Below, piece after piece: positions 7,192 through 15,152 of a stretch of 27,055 bases of DNA. Source of the stretch: CAKMMH01 sp927798255 (lineage in GTDB: Bacteria > Bdellovibrionota_C > UBA2361 > CAKMMH01); the NCBI GenBank assembly GCA_034180415.1, contig JAXFOK010000008.1, positions 1 to 27,055 on the forward strand. The letters run 5' to 3'. The position numbers and the translations under genes are program-made. The notes beneath the pieces are model-generated. The model did no database searches, was not told the DNA's origin, and saw nothing but the letters and a program-made list of their open reading frames with translations. Position 1 is the stretch's first letter, and the number at the start of each line of letters is the position of its first letter.

Positions 7192-8502
7192 ATGGTAAAT
7201 TTTATGTCCTTTTATGAACCTCAATATAGAGAATACAAATTAGGTACTAAGTTAGATTTTTCTAAAATTAAGTATAATATTATTAATTATTTTGAGTACG
7301 GTATCTCTGAACCCGAAAATGAATTTGCATGGTTTTCAGAAAAAGAAGCAACTCTCTCATTTGAATTTTTATGTGACAATCAGGTTATTAAAGGCGTATT
7401 TGATATAGTAAGCATTTTCCAAGGCGAGCAAAAAGTTAAAATTTTTGCAAATGATATCTTAGTTTTTGATAATGTTGTTAAAAATATAGGCCCTTTAGAG
7501 GTCGTTTTTCCTAAGCCACATGATGGTAAGGTCTGTTTGAGCTTTGAATTTCCTGATGCAGAATCGCCTTTTAATTTAGGAATTAGTGACGATAAGAGGG
7601 AGCTTTCGCTTTGTGTTAAAAGTTTAATATTTGAAAATTTTAATCCTACTAGTTTAGATATAGGAACAAGTGTAGCTTTTTCAAAACAATTAATTAAGAA
7701 TAGTAAAAATTTTAATGATTATGTTATCTTTGGTTTATCAGAATCCGAAAATAAAGGAACTTGGACAAATGGTAACAATATTTCTCTTGCTATTAAATTT
7801 ACTAAAGGCGATATCCTTGTTTCTTTTAATTTAAAACTATTAGCAATATTTAATGAAAAGCAAAGTGTTCAGATTTATGCAAACGGTAATAGAGTTTTTG
7901 ATAAAATAGTTACAAATTTAGATGATATATCTTTTGTTTTTTTTATTCCTAAAACTTGCGATGTTATTTTTAATATTAAGCTTTGTGATGCAAAATCTCC
8001 TAAAAGTCTGGGGATCGGTAGTGATAGTAGAGTGCTAGGGTTAATGCTTGAAAGTCTTTATTTTAATGAAGTTATGCTTCCTTCTTATGATTTAAAAACA
8101 GAGATTTTCGCAAAAAAAAACAATTTTTCTTTAAAACCATATGTTTTTTTAGGACTTTCATTTGTCGAAAAAGAATATACATGGACTTTAGGAAAACAGC
8201 TAATTTTTGGTGCAAAGATAGTTAATTATAAAAATGGGGAAAAACTTAAAGTTAGAATCTTTTTAAAGGGAGTTTTTAATGGGGTTCAAGAGGTTTTAAT
8301 AAGCGTATTTAGTAAAAAAGTTTTCTTAGGAAAGATAGATGATAATATAAAAGAAATTAATTTTAATATTGAAAAGTTAGAAAGTAATGATTTAATTTTA
8401 GTTTTTTTTATGCCAAACGCCACTTCACCTAATAGTTTTAATCCTAATGATGAAGATAAAAGAGAAGTTTCGTTAAAAATTGAGAAAATTTTAATAGAAT
8501 AA
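7192..8502 (+). CDS. Protein of three tandem beta-rich repeats, linked to glycosyltransferase
   Basis: A 436-aa protein that I read as three diverged repeats of about 135 residues (roughly 17-150, 161-292, 304-436). Each repeat begins near an F-G-x-S-x-x-E segment (YGISEPENEF at 36, FGLSESENKG at 180, LGLSFVEKEY at 320) followed by W and a string of beta strands. Each ends with an A-x-SP-x-x-LG-x-x-D-x-R-x-L pattern (SPFNLGISDDKREL at 125, SPKSLGIGSDSRVL at 269, a diverged SPNSFNPNDEDKREV at 412). The pattern resembles jelly-roll, carbohydrate-associated domains found beside sugar transferases, but I cannot name the family. There is no signal peptide or membrane helix. M5 (7204) is an alternative start. 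It lies 12 bp after the family-2 glycosyltransferase and ends at a strong bidirectional terminator. Confidence 0.8.
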   Translation: MVNFMSFYEPQYREYKLGTKLDFSKIKYNIINYFEYGISEPENEFAWFSEKEATLSFEFLCDNQVIKGVFDIVSIFQGEQKVKIFANDILVFDNVVKNIGPLEVVFPKPHDGKVCLSFEFPDAESPFNLGISDDKRELSLCVKSLIFENFNPTSLDIGTSVAFSKQLIKNSKNFNDYVIFGLSESENKGTWTNGNNISLAIKFTKGDILVSFNLKLLAIFNEKQSVQIYANGNRVFDKIVTNLDDISFVFFIPKTCDVIFNIKLCDAKSPKSLGIGSDSRVLGLMLESLYFNEVMLPSYDLKTEIFAKKNNFSLKPYVFLGLSFVEKEYTWTLGKQLIFGAKIVNYKNGEKLKVRIFLKGVFNGVQEVLISVFSKKVFLGKIDDNIKEINFNIEKLESNDLILVFFMPNATSPNSFNPNDEDKREVSLKIEKILIE

Positions 8503-8526
8503 TTTAATATAAATTTTTATATAGAT

Positions 8527-8572
8527 AAAATAAAAGCCTAAACACGCACTGCGTCTTTAGGCTTTTATTTTT
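8527..8572. terminator. Bidirectional intrinsic terminator
   Basis: A perfect 16-bp stem (left AAAATAAAAGCCTAAA, right TTTAGGCTTTTATTTT) with a 13-base loop, flanked by A and T runs on both sides. It lies between two convergent genes and can end transcription of both. Confidence 0.9.
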
Positions 8573-8593
8573 TAATCCTTAATGATTTATGAT

Positions 8594-9919
8594 TTAGAAA
8601 CTATAAGTAAGTCCTAGAGTAGAAACTTGGATTCCTAAATCGTATTTACCATCTAATGTATTTCCTACACTATCTTTAATCTTTATTGATGAATCGTTCA
8701 TAATAATATAAACATAAGATGCATTAAATGAAAGATTATCTGTAATGTCATAAGTAAATCCTGTACCAAGAAGATGTCTATCATTGTCAGGAATTCTTGG
8801 TGAACGTCTATTTGATGGAACAGGTGATTCGTCATACATATATCCGACATTCCATGTTAAATCATCTGTAAGTTTGTAAAGAGCTCCAGCTGAATATCTA
8901 AAAGTGTTGTTCCAATCTTCTGCTTCAACGCTATCTGATTGAGCTGAACCATATTTAAAACGAAGTTCTTTAAATTTGCTCCATCTAATCCAGTTAGCTT
9001 CAGCTTGAAGTGCTAATTTATCTGTTACCCAGTATCTGTTACCAGCCGTGATATGTTCTGGCATTGTTAAATGGCTAGAAATTGAAGTGTCAACAAACAC
9101 ATTGTTGTCTTGAATAAAAGATACTTGTTCAGGTACTGTAAAATCTGCATTCCCTTCTAAGTCAAAAGCAGTTTTGCTTCTATATGAAACACCGAACCTG
9201 TTTCTATTATCCTCTCCGTAAGTATATAATGCACCAAGTGAGTAATTAACTGCCCAGTCATTTCCTGAAAGTTTTGCATAACCATCATTTTGTTGTGGAG
9301 CAAGTCCAAGAGCAGTTCCTCTTTGAGCACCTAAAAGTCCAAGGCCTATCGTACCAAAATCAATAGCATTACTTACTTCAGCGTCAGCAAAATTTATACC
9401 TATATGTGTTCCAAGTGAGAAATTATTAGTTAACTTATAAGAAAGGGCAGGTGCGAAAGTAAGTATTTGTAAATCTGTGTTATCTGCTTTATAACGACCA
9501 AGCCAAGTATCATTATACTTTACTTTCATTCCATAAGGAGCCATAAAGCCAAATCCAGCATGTAAATCTTCGGTAATAGGAGCAACGATATATGCGCTAG
9601 GCACAGGAGCAATTCCACCACCATTTGCGCCATGTCCTTCTACAGGGACACCAAAAGCATTAGTTGTGTTTCTATTGTGGAATCTTGCGTTAATTTCAAT
9701 TATGCTAGTGCTTGATGAAATTGTTGTTGAGTCTATTTGAGACATCGCTGCAGGGTTAAAATAAACTTCACTACCATCTCCATATCCTACAGTATTACCA
9801 GAGAAGGCGTTACCACCACCTCGGCCAGTTTGTTCCATAATATAGTAACCTGATGAAAAAGCGTTACTTGCGATAAATAATGATAAAATTGTTACGTATA
9901 AAATGTGCTTTGTTTTCAT
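8594..9919 (-). CDS. FadL/OmpP1/TodX-family outer-membrane transporter
   Basis: A 441-aa beta-barrel precursor. A signal peptide occupies about 1-23 (hydrophobic ILYVTILSLFIASNAFSSG). The mature N-terminus has the family's hatch/plug region with GRGGGNAFSG (32-41) and the conserved NPAAMS (55-60). The remainder is alternating beta strands with Gly/Tyr/Asn turns. It ends in LGLTYSF with the C-terminal aromatic residue needed for Bam-dependent insertion. FadL-type proteins take up long-chain fatty acids or other hydrophobic compounds; the substrate cannot be told here. The length matches the family (about 400-450). An AAAGG ribosome binding site precedes the ATG. The gene stands alone, divergent from the ferredoxin and convergent with the triple-repeat gene. 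It is direct evidence for an outer membrane. Confidence 0.93.
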   Translation of the reverse strand: MKTKHILYVTILSLFIASNAFSSGYYIMEQTGRGGGNAFSGNTVGYGDGSEVYFNPAAMSQIDSTTISSSTSIIEINARFHNRNTTNAFGVPVEGHGANGGGIAPVPSAYIVAPITEDLHAGFGFMAPYGMKVKYNDTWLGRYKADNTDLQILTFAPALSYKLTNNFSLGTHIGINFADAEVSNAIDFGTIGLGLLGAQRGTALGLAPQQNDGYAKLSGNDWAVNYSLGALYTYGEDNRNRFGVSYRSKTAFDLEGNADFTVPEQVSFIQDNNVFVDTSISSHLTMPEHITAGNRYWVTDKLALQAEANWIRWSKFKELRFKYGSAQSDSVEAEDWNNTFRYSAGALYKLTDDLTWNVGYMYDESPVPSNRRSPRIPDNDRHLLGTGFTYDITDNLSFNASYVYIIMNDSSIKIKDSVGNTLDGKYDLGIQVSTLGLTYSF

Positions 9920-10329
9920 ATATACCTTTGTGATAAAAAATTAATTAAATATCTTTATTTACGAAAAACTTAAAAATTAAAAAATTTTCTTTAGAAAGAC
10001 ATCTTAGAGATTTAAAATATAAGCTAACTATGCCTTTTTAGAAAAATAAGTGATATAAGGAAAAAAAATTTTTATTTTTAGATAGTGTAACTAGTTGATA
10101 TCAATATAAAAAAAACACAAAACAACTGTTCTAGTTTTTAATACTAGAAGTGCTAGTAATTAAAATCGCTATACTTTGTGTTAAAAACTAATTAAAAACC
10201 AGAACCTATACCATCTATACAATTTAAAATTCTTATATTAAACTAATGAATCAATGTGCAAAGAGTCTTTCTATTTTTAGATATTTTTGCATACCAGTTT
10301 TTAATATATATAAAGGAGATTTTGTAATT
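9920..10329. promoter_or_regulatory. Divergent control region with a nested inverted repeat (10114-10182)
   Basis: About 410 bp between the porin and ferredoxin genes. An outer inverted repeat pairs AACACAAA (10114-10121) with TTTGTGTT (10175-10182). Inside it a hairpin pairs TTTTAATACTAG with CTAGTAATTAAAA (10136-10165, one bulge) around AAGTG. Such a nested palindrome could be an operator or a terminator-like hairpin. The AAAGGAG ribosome binding site of the ferredoxin lies near 10312-10318. Confidence 0.45.
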
Positions 10330-10503
10330 ATGGCACCTAAAGTTGATAAAGATACTTGTGTTGGATGTGAATCTTGTGTAAATGCTTGCCCATGTGGAGC
10401 TATTAGTATTGTTGATGGAGTTGCTCAAATCGATGAAGAACAATGTGCTGATTGCTTAACATGTGTTGATGCTTGTCCATGCTCAGCTATTAAAAGTGAG
10501 TAA
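10330..10503 (+). CDS. Two-[4Fe-4S] bacterial-type ferredoxin
   Basis: A 57-aa clostridial-type ferredoxin with two clusters. The first motif is C10-x2-C13-x2-C16-x3-C20-P and the second is C39-x2-C42-x2-C45-x3-C49-P, each followed by an extra Cys (C22, C51) in a CPC arrangement. It is a cytoplasmic low-potential electron carrier for redox enzymes of anaerobic or microaerobic metabolism. I place the start at the ATG at 10330, because an AAAGGAG sits about 11 bases upstream and the protein then has the family's usual length. The frame remains open up to 10246, but that N-terminal extension (MNQCAKSLSIF...) is unlike any ferredoxin. It is monocistronic, with its own terminator downstream. Confidence 0.93.
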   Translation: MAPKVDKDTCVGCESCVNACPCGAISIVDGVAQIDEEQCADCLTCVDACPCSAIKSE

Positions 10504-10516
10504 TATTAAAATTTTA

Positions 10517-10565
10517 TTTAAATAGACTTAAGATTTTTAGATAACTGCTTAAGTCTATTTTAAAT
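10517..10565 (+). terminator. Intrinsic terminator after the ferredoxin gene
   Basis: A stem of AAATAGACTTAAG against CTTAAGTCTATTT (about 13 bp, extended by flanking A/T pairs with one bulge) with a loop of about 15 bases, 15 bp after the stop codon. Confidence 0.75.
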
Positions 10566-10597
10566 CATAAAAACTTATCTTTAATTTTTTAATCTTT

Positions 10598-11293
10598 ATG
10601 CAAAAAAGAAAAGTTATAGCAATAGACGGACTTTCCGCAACTGGTAAAAGCACTCTTGCGAAAGAACTCGCAAAAAAAATAGGATTTGTTCATTTAAGTA
10701 CAGGAGCTTTATATAGGGCTGTTGCTTATGTAACTTTAAAAAATAATATTAATCACAATAATATTTCAGAAGTTTTAAAAGAACTTAACAAGCATACTTT
10801 TAATCTCATTTTAAAAGATTCATCTGCTGTGATGATTGTGGACAACGAAGATGTTACAAGTTATCTTTATACTCCTAAAAATTCCGAGATGACCTCAATT
10901 CTTAGTGCAGTAGAAGAAGTGCGTTCCTTTTTAATAGAACCTCAAAGAAATGCATTTAGTGATCAGAATATAGTAATAGAGGGACGCGATATGGGAACAG
11001 TCGTTTTTGCTGATGCCGACGCAAAATTTTTCATAAAGGTTAACACTGAAACTAAAATAAAAAGACGTATAGCTCAATATTGTGAAGGTAAAAACCTTAC
11101 AAATGAAGAATTAGAAAACCTTAAAAATGATATGAGAATTGAAATTGTCGAAAGAGATTATCGCGATGAACATAGAGATGTCGCGCCGACAATTCCTGCT
11201 AAAGATGCTTTTGTTATTGATAATTCTAAAGATGGTATTGAAAATGTGTTAGAAAAGATGATGTTTTTTTTAAGAAATAAAAATGTTATATAA
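10598..11293 (+). CDS. cmk: Cytidylate kinase
   Basis: A 231-aa (d)CMP kinase, making (d)CDP from (d)CMP with ATP in the cytoplasm. It has the P-loop GLSATGKS (11-18) after IAID, HLSTGALYRAVA (32-43) for substrate binding, and the highly diagnostic IEGRDMGTVVF (127-137). The arginine-rich lid and C-terminal segment are ERDYRDEHRDVAPT (185-198). The length is standard. In many bacteria cmk lies just upstream of rpsA. Here rpsA is about 2 kb downstream with the NUDIX gene and a degenerate region between, so the classic neighbourhood seems interrupted. The P-loop has SAT where most relatives have PAGAG or PSGAG, a minor variation. Confidence 0.95.
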   Translation: MQKRKVIAIDGLSATGKSTLAKELAKKIGFVHLSTGALYRAVAYVTLKNNINHNNISEVLKELNKHTFNLILKDSSAVMIVDNEDVTSYLYTPKNSEMTSILSAVEEVRSFLIEPQRNAFSDQNIVIEGRDMGTVVFADADAKFFIKVNTETKIKRRIAQYCEGKNLTNEELENLKNDMRIEIVERDYRDEHRDVAPTIPAKDAFVIDNSKDGIENVLEKMMFFLRNKNVI

Positions 11294-11326
11294 TCTTTTG
11301 GCATATAAGGCATTAAAAGATATTTT
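11292..11326 (+). terminator. Weak candidate terminator after cmk
   Basis: ATCTTTT and AAAAGAT flank a 15-base loop and are followed by ATTTTT. The stem is only 7 bp and A/T-rich. Confidence 0.25.
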
Positions 11327-11399
11327 TGGTTAATCCCCTCGCTTATTTTAATTGAGAATAGATAATGATTTTATATTTATAATTTAAATCAAAATAGTA

Positions 11400-12002
11400 T
11401 TAATCTTCAAGTGATTCTAAGATAATCCTTTTAAGAAAAGTATCTTTTACATTTGTTTCTTTTAAATCTCTAAGGTTTATCCAAACAGCTTCGTAAGTTC
11501 CTCTTTCCTTTTTATCTCTTTGAAGTTCCTCACCAACCATTTTAATATCATTTGAGTTTGATATTGCTAAAAATGCATAATAGGTAAATGTTTGCCCTGC
11601 TAATTCACGCTTATAAACACCTTGTCCTACTATGACTTTATTTTCTATCATTAAATAATCATTTTCATTTAGATTTAATTCTTCTTTTGTTTCACGTTTT
11701 ATTGCATCTATAGGGGATTTATCTGTTTCCTCTATCCCCCCTCCAGGAAAAGAGTAATATGTGACATCACATTCTCTTTCTCGCTTTATAAGGGCAATTT
11801 TATCGCCATCTTTGCTAAATAAAATAATGCGGCATCTTTCAGGCTCTAGGGTATCTTCTATCGGCGTTCCGTATTTGCATAAGATACTATGCATAGTATA
11901 TTGGTGAATACTAGCTTTATCCATATACATGTTACCATAGCTTAGTTGTCCTTTGATATTGGCATCGAGAAAGTGTTGTTCTTGTGATTGCTCGCTAGAC
12001 AT
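11400..12002 (-). CDS. NUDIX hydrolase
   Basis: A 200-aa protein with a NUDIX fold in its second half. The box runs from GGG (87-89) to RETKEELNL (103-111), with the catalytic R103-E104 and E107-E108 present. The stretch between the Gly and the Arg-Glu pair is one residue longer than the usual GX5EX7RE spacing, and the first Glu position is Asp/Lys. NUDIX enzymes hydrolyse nucleoside diphosphates linked to another group; the substrate is not predictable here. The N-terminal ~50 residues (SSEQSQEQHFLDANIKGQLS...) are not part of the fold. An AAGGAA ribosome binding site precedes the ATG on the minus strand. It is convergent with cmk. Confidence 0.85.
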   Translation of the reverse strand: MSSEQSQEQHFLDANIKGQLSYGNMYMDKASIHQYTMHSILCKYGTPIEDTLEPERCRIILFSKDGDKIALIKRERECDVTYYSFPGGGIEETDKSPIDAIKRETKEELNLNENDYLMIENKVIVGQGVYKRELAGQTFTYYAFLAISNSNDIKMVGEELQRDKKERGTYEAVWINLRDLKETNVKDTFLKRIILESLED

Positions 12003-12233
12003 ATAAGAATTTCCTTAAAATATAATAATATTAATAAGTTAAAAATGCACAAAAGATTGTTAAAAATGGGAAAAAACGAAATAAAAATTGGAATTTCAAA
12101 AAGGAATAAAAACTAATGAAAAAGTTTTAAAACAACTGACATAAGTCTTACAAAAAGGTAAAAATGCTTCTAAATAAATTTTACTAAGGAGCGTTTTTCT
12201 TAAGAAACGAAAAAATCGAAGAGATTGAGGATT

Positions 12234-12380
12234 ATGTTTCTAAAGCGTGAGGCTTATAATGGTTTTTTGTTATCCGCTATGCTATTTGCTGTGGTAGAAA
12301 TTTTTAAAAGAAATAAATGTAAAAAGTTTTATTTTCTAGGAAAGAAAAGGTTTTTACTAAGATTCAATGTATTGTTGTAA
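12234..12380 (+). CDS. Possible 48-aa small membrane protein
   Basis: An ATG preceded by GAGG starts an ORF that reads MFLKREAYNGFLLSAMLFAV and continues VEIFKRNKCKKF. It has one candidate hydrophobic segment followed by a strongly basic tail. No homology was recognised. It may be a chance ORF or part of a decayed gene. Confidence 0.2.
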   Translation: MFLKREAYNGFLLSAMLFAVVEIFKRNKCKKFYFLGKKRFLLRFNVLL

Positions 12381-12409
12381 TTGTATTGTTGTAATTGTAT
12401 TGTTATAAT
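12368..12409 (+). repeat. Tandem repeat, three 14-bp units
   Basis: Two exact copies of TGTATTGTTGTAAT followed by TGTATTGTTATAAT with one change. Confidence 0.9.
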
Positions 12410-12481
12410 TTTCAAATTGGGTAATTTCAATTTCCTTTAGAAAAATAGAAAGGAACGGGAAATGATTGAATTTTGCCATGA

Positions 12482-12565
12482 ATGGGAAAACCTTCTCGCG
12501 TATTGTATGTGGGGGCGGGGCTTCTTGTTGCTACGACAGTAGTTGTGACTGTGCTTTTTAAATGA
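12482..12565 (+). CDS. Possible 27-aa single-span peptide
   Basis: The ORF reads MGKPSRVLYV then GAGLLVATTVVVTVLFK, a short basic head plus a hydrophobic helix. There is no ribosome binding site at the usual distance, and a second frame from 12478 is also open with a Cys-rich product. It lies in the GC-richer patch. Treat it as a gene fragment or chance ORF. Confidence 0.2.
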   Translation: MGKPSRVLYVGAGLLVATTVVVTVLFK

Positions 12566-12607
12566 AATGTTATTAATTTTGAAGCACTACCTGCTGATAC
12601 CTGCTGA

Positions 12608-12940
12608 AGCATCTACTTGCAGAAGTTTAATTCCCGATATCGCGTTTTTGGTTGCTTGCCTTATAGCATCGGCTTCCTCATTAAATACGTAAACCATGCG
12701 AGTGAACAACAAGGAATAATCGGCTGGCAAGAGTGGCTTGCCTATGGTTTAAGCTACATGGATTTTAGTTGGTCATTGATTCAACTTGGTTTTCTTACAG
12801 CACTCTTAGTGTTTTTAAGAGATCTTAAGATCTATAAAGTAAGAATTTTATGGGGAAGAGGATTTTTCTTGCTAGTTTTGTTATTATTTGCAGGAAGAGT
12901 CTATTTTGTTGCCATTTTGGACTATCTACACTTAATATAA
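12608..12940 (+). pseudogene. 5'-truncated membrane protein remnant
   Basis: Open frame of about 110 codons with no ATG near its beginning: the first possible start is a TTG at 12617 and the first in-frame ATG is about 48 codons in. A stop lies directly upstream at 12605-12607. The product has hydrophobic segments (SLIQLGFLTALLVFL and GFFLLVLLLFAGRVYFVAIL), so it looks like the C-terminal end of an integral membrane protein. Its codons are richer in GC than those of neighbouring genes. I do not recognise the family. The stop lies within a small CTACACTTA/TAAGTGTAG hairpin (12926-12949). Confidence 0.45.
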
Positions 12941-13245
12941 TAAGTGTAGAATAAAAAATAGTTAGTTTTGTACTAACAAGAGTTTTAGGTCCCAGTTTTT
13001 AGGCCTTTTCATGGGTTTATTTCGCTCGAGGTATTCTTTCCCCGATGATTACTAGATTGCCCATCTTTTTATTATCAAAGTATATATTTTCAAAAATAGG
13101 AAAGTTCCCTTTAATTATTTGCTTTTACCTCAAAATAATATATAGTAATTTTCCGTATATATTTAAAATATGAAAAGTTTTTGTTTATTTTTTTATCTAT
13201 ATACATGTCTAAAAAATTTAAAATAAAAGTGAGATTATAAAAAAT
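12941..13245. other. Leader region of rpsA
   Basis: About 300 bp before the rpsA start. It contains a small hairpin GTTAGT/ACTAAC (12962-12978), a mixed-composition segment to 13080 and then AT-rich DNA. No clear -35/-10 pair or Shine-Dalgarno is visible, the latter being common for rpsA. Confidence 0.4.
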
Positions 13246-14946
13246 ATGAATACAGATAGTATGAGTAGTGCTGGCTCTTTTGCTAGCGAGTTTGAAACTC
13301 TTGTAAAAAAACAAGTAGATTCAATTAAATTAGGAAATATTGTTACAGGTACTGTGGTAAATATCGGAAAAGAAATGGTAACAATAGATATCGGTTTTAA
13401 ATCAGAAGGTGTTGTTCCAACTCAGCAATTCCAAGGAATCGATGGAAAAATCGATGTAAAAGTAGGAGATGAAACAGAAGTATTTATTCTTCAACTTGAA
13501 AACGAACAAGGACAAGTCGTTCTTTCAAGAGAAAAAGCAATGCAAAAAAGAGTTTGGGAACACGTTGAACAAACTTTTGCAGAAGGTGCTTTGGTAACTG
13601 GTAAAGTTATGCAAAAAGTTAAAGGTGGACTTCAAGTTGATATCGGAATTCCTGCATTCTTACCTGGGTCTCAAGTTGATATTAGACCTCACAGAAATTT
13701 AGATAAGTTTTTAGGTGAAGTTTACGATTTTAAAGTTCTTAAAATCACAAAAGATAAAGGAAATATCGTAGTTTCAAGAAGAGCTGTTCTTCTTTCTGAA
13801 AGAAGTCAATTAAGAGAAGAAACTCTTAAGGTTATCCAAGAAGGCGTCGTAATGGAAGGTACTGTTAAGAACATTACAGATTACGGTGTATTTATCGACC
13901 TTGGTGGAATCGACGGACTTCTTCATATAACAGATATTTCTTGGGGTAGAGTAAATCACCCAGCTGAAAAACTTAATGTTGGAGACAAAGTTCCAGTTGT
14001 AGTTCTTAAGTATGATGAAGAAAACGAAAGAGTAAGCCTTGGTATGAAACAATTAAAAGAAGATCCATGGCTTCACGTTGATGAAAGATATCCTATCGGC
14101 TCAAGAGTTGTTGGTAAGGTATTCTCAATCGTTGATTACGGTGCTTTTGTTGAGCTTGAAGACGGTGTTGAAGGTCTTATCCACGTTTCAGACATGAGCT
14201 GGACTAAGAAATCTAAACATCCTTCAAAAATTGTTTCTGAAAAACAAATGGTTGAAGTTCAAGTTCTTGGAATTGACCACCAAGAAAGAAGAATTTCTTT
14301 AGGTATGAAACAACTTACAACTAACCCTTGGAACGAGCTTGCTAAACTTCATCCAGTTGGCTCAATCGTTACTGGTAAAGTTCGTTCAATCACAGAGTTT
14401 GGTATCTTTGTTGGTATCGAAGATGGCATCGATGGTCTTGTTCATGTTTCAGACTTCTCTTGGACTAAGAGAATTAAAGAACCAAAAGAAATCAGTGAAC
14501 TTTACAAGAAAGGAACTGAAATCACAGCTAAAGTTCTTGAAATTGACGTCGAAAATGAAAGACTTAGCCTTGGTATCAAACAATTAGAAGAAGACCCATG
14601 GGAAAAAATCTCTATGCGTTACCCTGTTGGTTCAAGAGTTAAAGGTAAAGTTGCTTCAATTGCTGACTTTGGTGTATTTGTTGAACTTGAAGAAGGCGTT
14701 GAAGGTCTTATCCATACTTCTCAACTTGGACTTAACAAAGAAGATAACGTTAAAGATAACTTCAAAATTGGTGATGAAGTTGAAAGCGAAGTTATCAACA
14801 TCGATAGAGATGAACACCGTATTAGTTTAAGTATCAGCATTATTAAGAATAGAGAAGAACATAATATGTCTAATTTCTCTGATGACGGTGCTGGTATGGC
14901 AGTGACATTTGGGGATTTGTTACGCCAAGCTAAAGACGAGAAGTAA
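13246..14946 (+). CDS. rpsA: 30S ribosomal protein S1
   Basis: A 566-aa protein with six S1 OB-fold domains at about 29-95, 114-181, 199-269, 284-356, 371-443 and 459-531. Domains 3-6 show the strong GTV/GKV-x-x-I-x-D-[YF]-G-x-F-V and GL-[IV]-H-[VI]-[TS]-D signature and end in R-[VI]-SLG-[MI]-K-QL. Domains 1-2 are more divergent, as expected for the ribosome-docking half. It binds mRNA on the 30S subunit and helps unfold and place it during initiation. A six-domain S1 of this length is typical of Gram-negative bacteria. The gene has visibly different codon use from its neighbours (more GTT, CTT, ATC and GGT), consistent with high expression. There is no good Shine-Dalgarno before the ATG. Its stop codon is immediately followed by a palindromic repeat and then a strong terminator. 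Confidence 0.97.
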   Translation: MNTDSMSSAGSFASEFETLVKKQVDSIKLGNIVTGTVVNIGKEMVTIDIGFKSEGVVPTQQFQGIDGKIDVKVGDETEVFILQLENEQGQVVLSREKAMQKRVWEHVEQTFAEGALVTGKVMQKVKGGLQVDIGIPAFLPGSQVDIRPHRNLDKFLGEVYDFKVLKITKDKGNIVVSRRAVLLSERSQLREETLKVIQEGVVMEGTVKNITDYGVFIDLGGIDGLLHITDISWGRVNHPAEKLNVGDKVPVVVLKYDEENERVSLGMKQLKEDPWLHVDERYPIGSRVVGKVFSIVDYGAFVELEDGVEGLIHVSDMSWTKKSKHPSKIVSEKQMVEVQVLGIDHQERRISLGMKQLTTNPWNELAKLHPVGSIVTGKVRSITEFGIFVGIEDGIDGLVHVSDFSWTKRIKEPKEISELYKKGTEITAKVLEIDVENERLSLGIKQLEEDPWEKISMRYPVGSRVKGKVASIADFGVFVELEEGVEGLIHTSQLGLNKEDNVKDNFKIGDEVESEVINIDRDEHRISLSISIIKNREEHNMSNFSDDGAGMAVTFGDLLRQAKDEK

Positions 14947-15071
14947 AAAATTGGCGATGCATCCAAGATTGCGTCGTTATTTGAGGGAGGTGCAATCCTC
15001 GCTGTACAAATGTACACCTCCGGTTGCTCCCCCCTCAAATGCTTAGCACTCTTGGGGCTCGTCAATTTTTT
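14945..15071 (+). repeat. 127-bp palindromic repeat abutting the rpsA stop codon
   Basis: A long imperfect inverted repeat. The outer arms pair AATTGGCGATGCATCCAAGA with TCTTGGGGCTCGTCAATT. The next arms pair ATTTGAGGG with CCCTCAAAT, then GCAA with TTGC, and the tip is TGTAC/GTACA. It shares its full layout and much sequence (GATGCATC, GCGTCGTTATTT, GTAC tip, GTCAATTTT) with the copy at 23958-24086, and its left half with 5765-5879. It overlaps the last bases of the rpsA stop codon. Confidence 0.85.
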
Positions 15072-15108
15072 AAGTGCGAAGTGTAGATAGTGTTTTTTTA
15101 CCACTGAT

Positions 15109-15152
15109 AAAAAAAGAGCATGTGAAGTTAATTTTCATATGCTCTTTTTTTA
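15109..15152 (+). terminator. Strong intrinsic terminator after rpsA
   Basis: AAAAAAAGAGCATGTGAA pairs with TTCATATGCTCTTTTTTT (one G-T wobble) around a 7-base loop, with a T run after it. Confidence 0.9.

Larger units (their letters stand above)
12003..12607. other. Sparse region with small ORFs and a tandem repeat
   Basis: About 600 bp with no recognised gene. It holds an AT-rich leader to 12180, two short membrane-like ORFs (12234-12380 and 12482-12565), a 3 x 14-bp tandem repeat (12368-12409) and a GC-richer patch (12480-12600). The patchy composition suggests decayed foreign DNA inserted between cmk and rpsA. Confidence 0.5.

Noticed and set aside
10246..10329. N-terminal extension of the ferredoxin
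   Set aside because: The strong AAAGGAG site and family length place the start at 10330; the extension resembles no ferredoxin.
12368..12409. Possible CRISPR-like array
   Set aside because: Units are 14 bp and directly adjacent with no spacers; it is a simple tandem repeat.
14339..15104. Several overlapping ORFs in and after rpsA on both strands
   Set aside because: They are shadows of the rpsA codons and of the palindromic repeat; no independent start signals.
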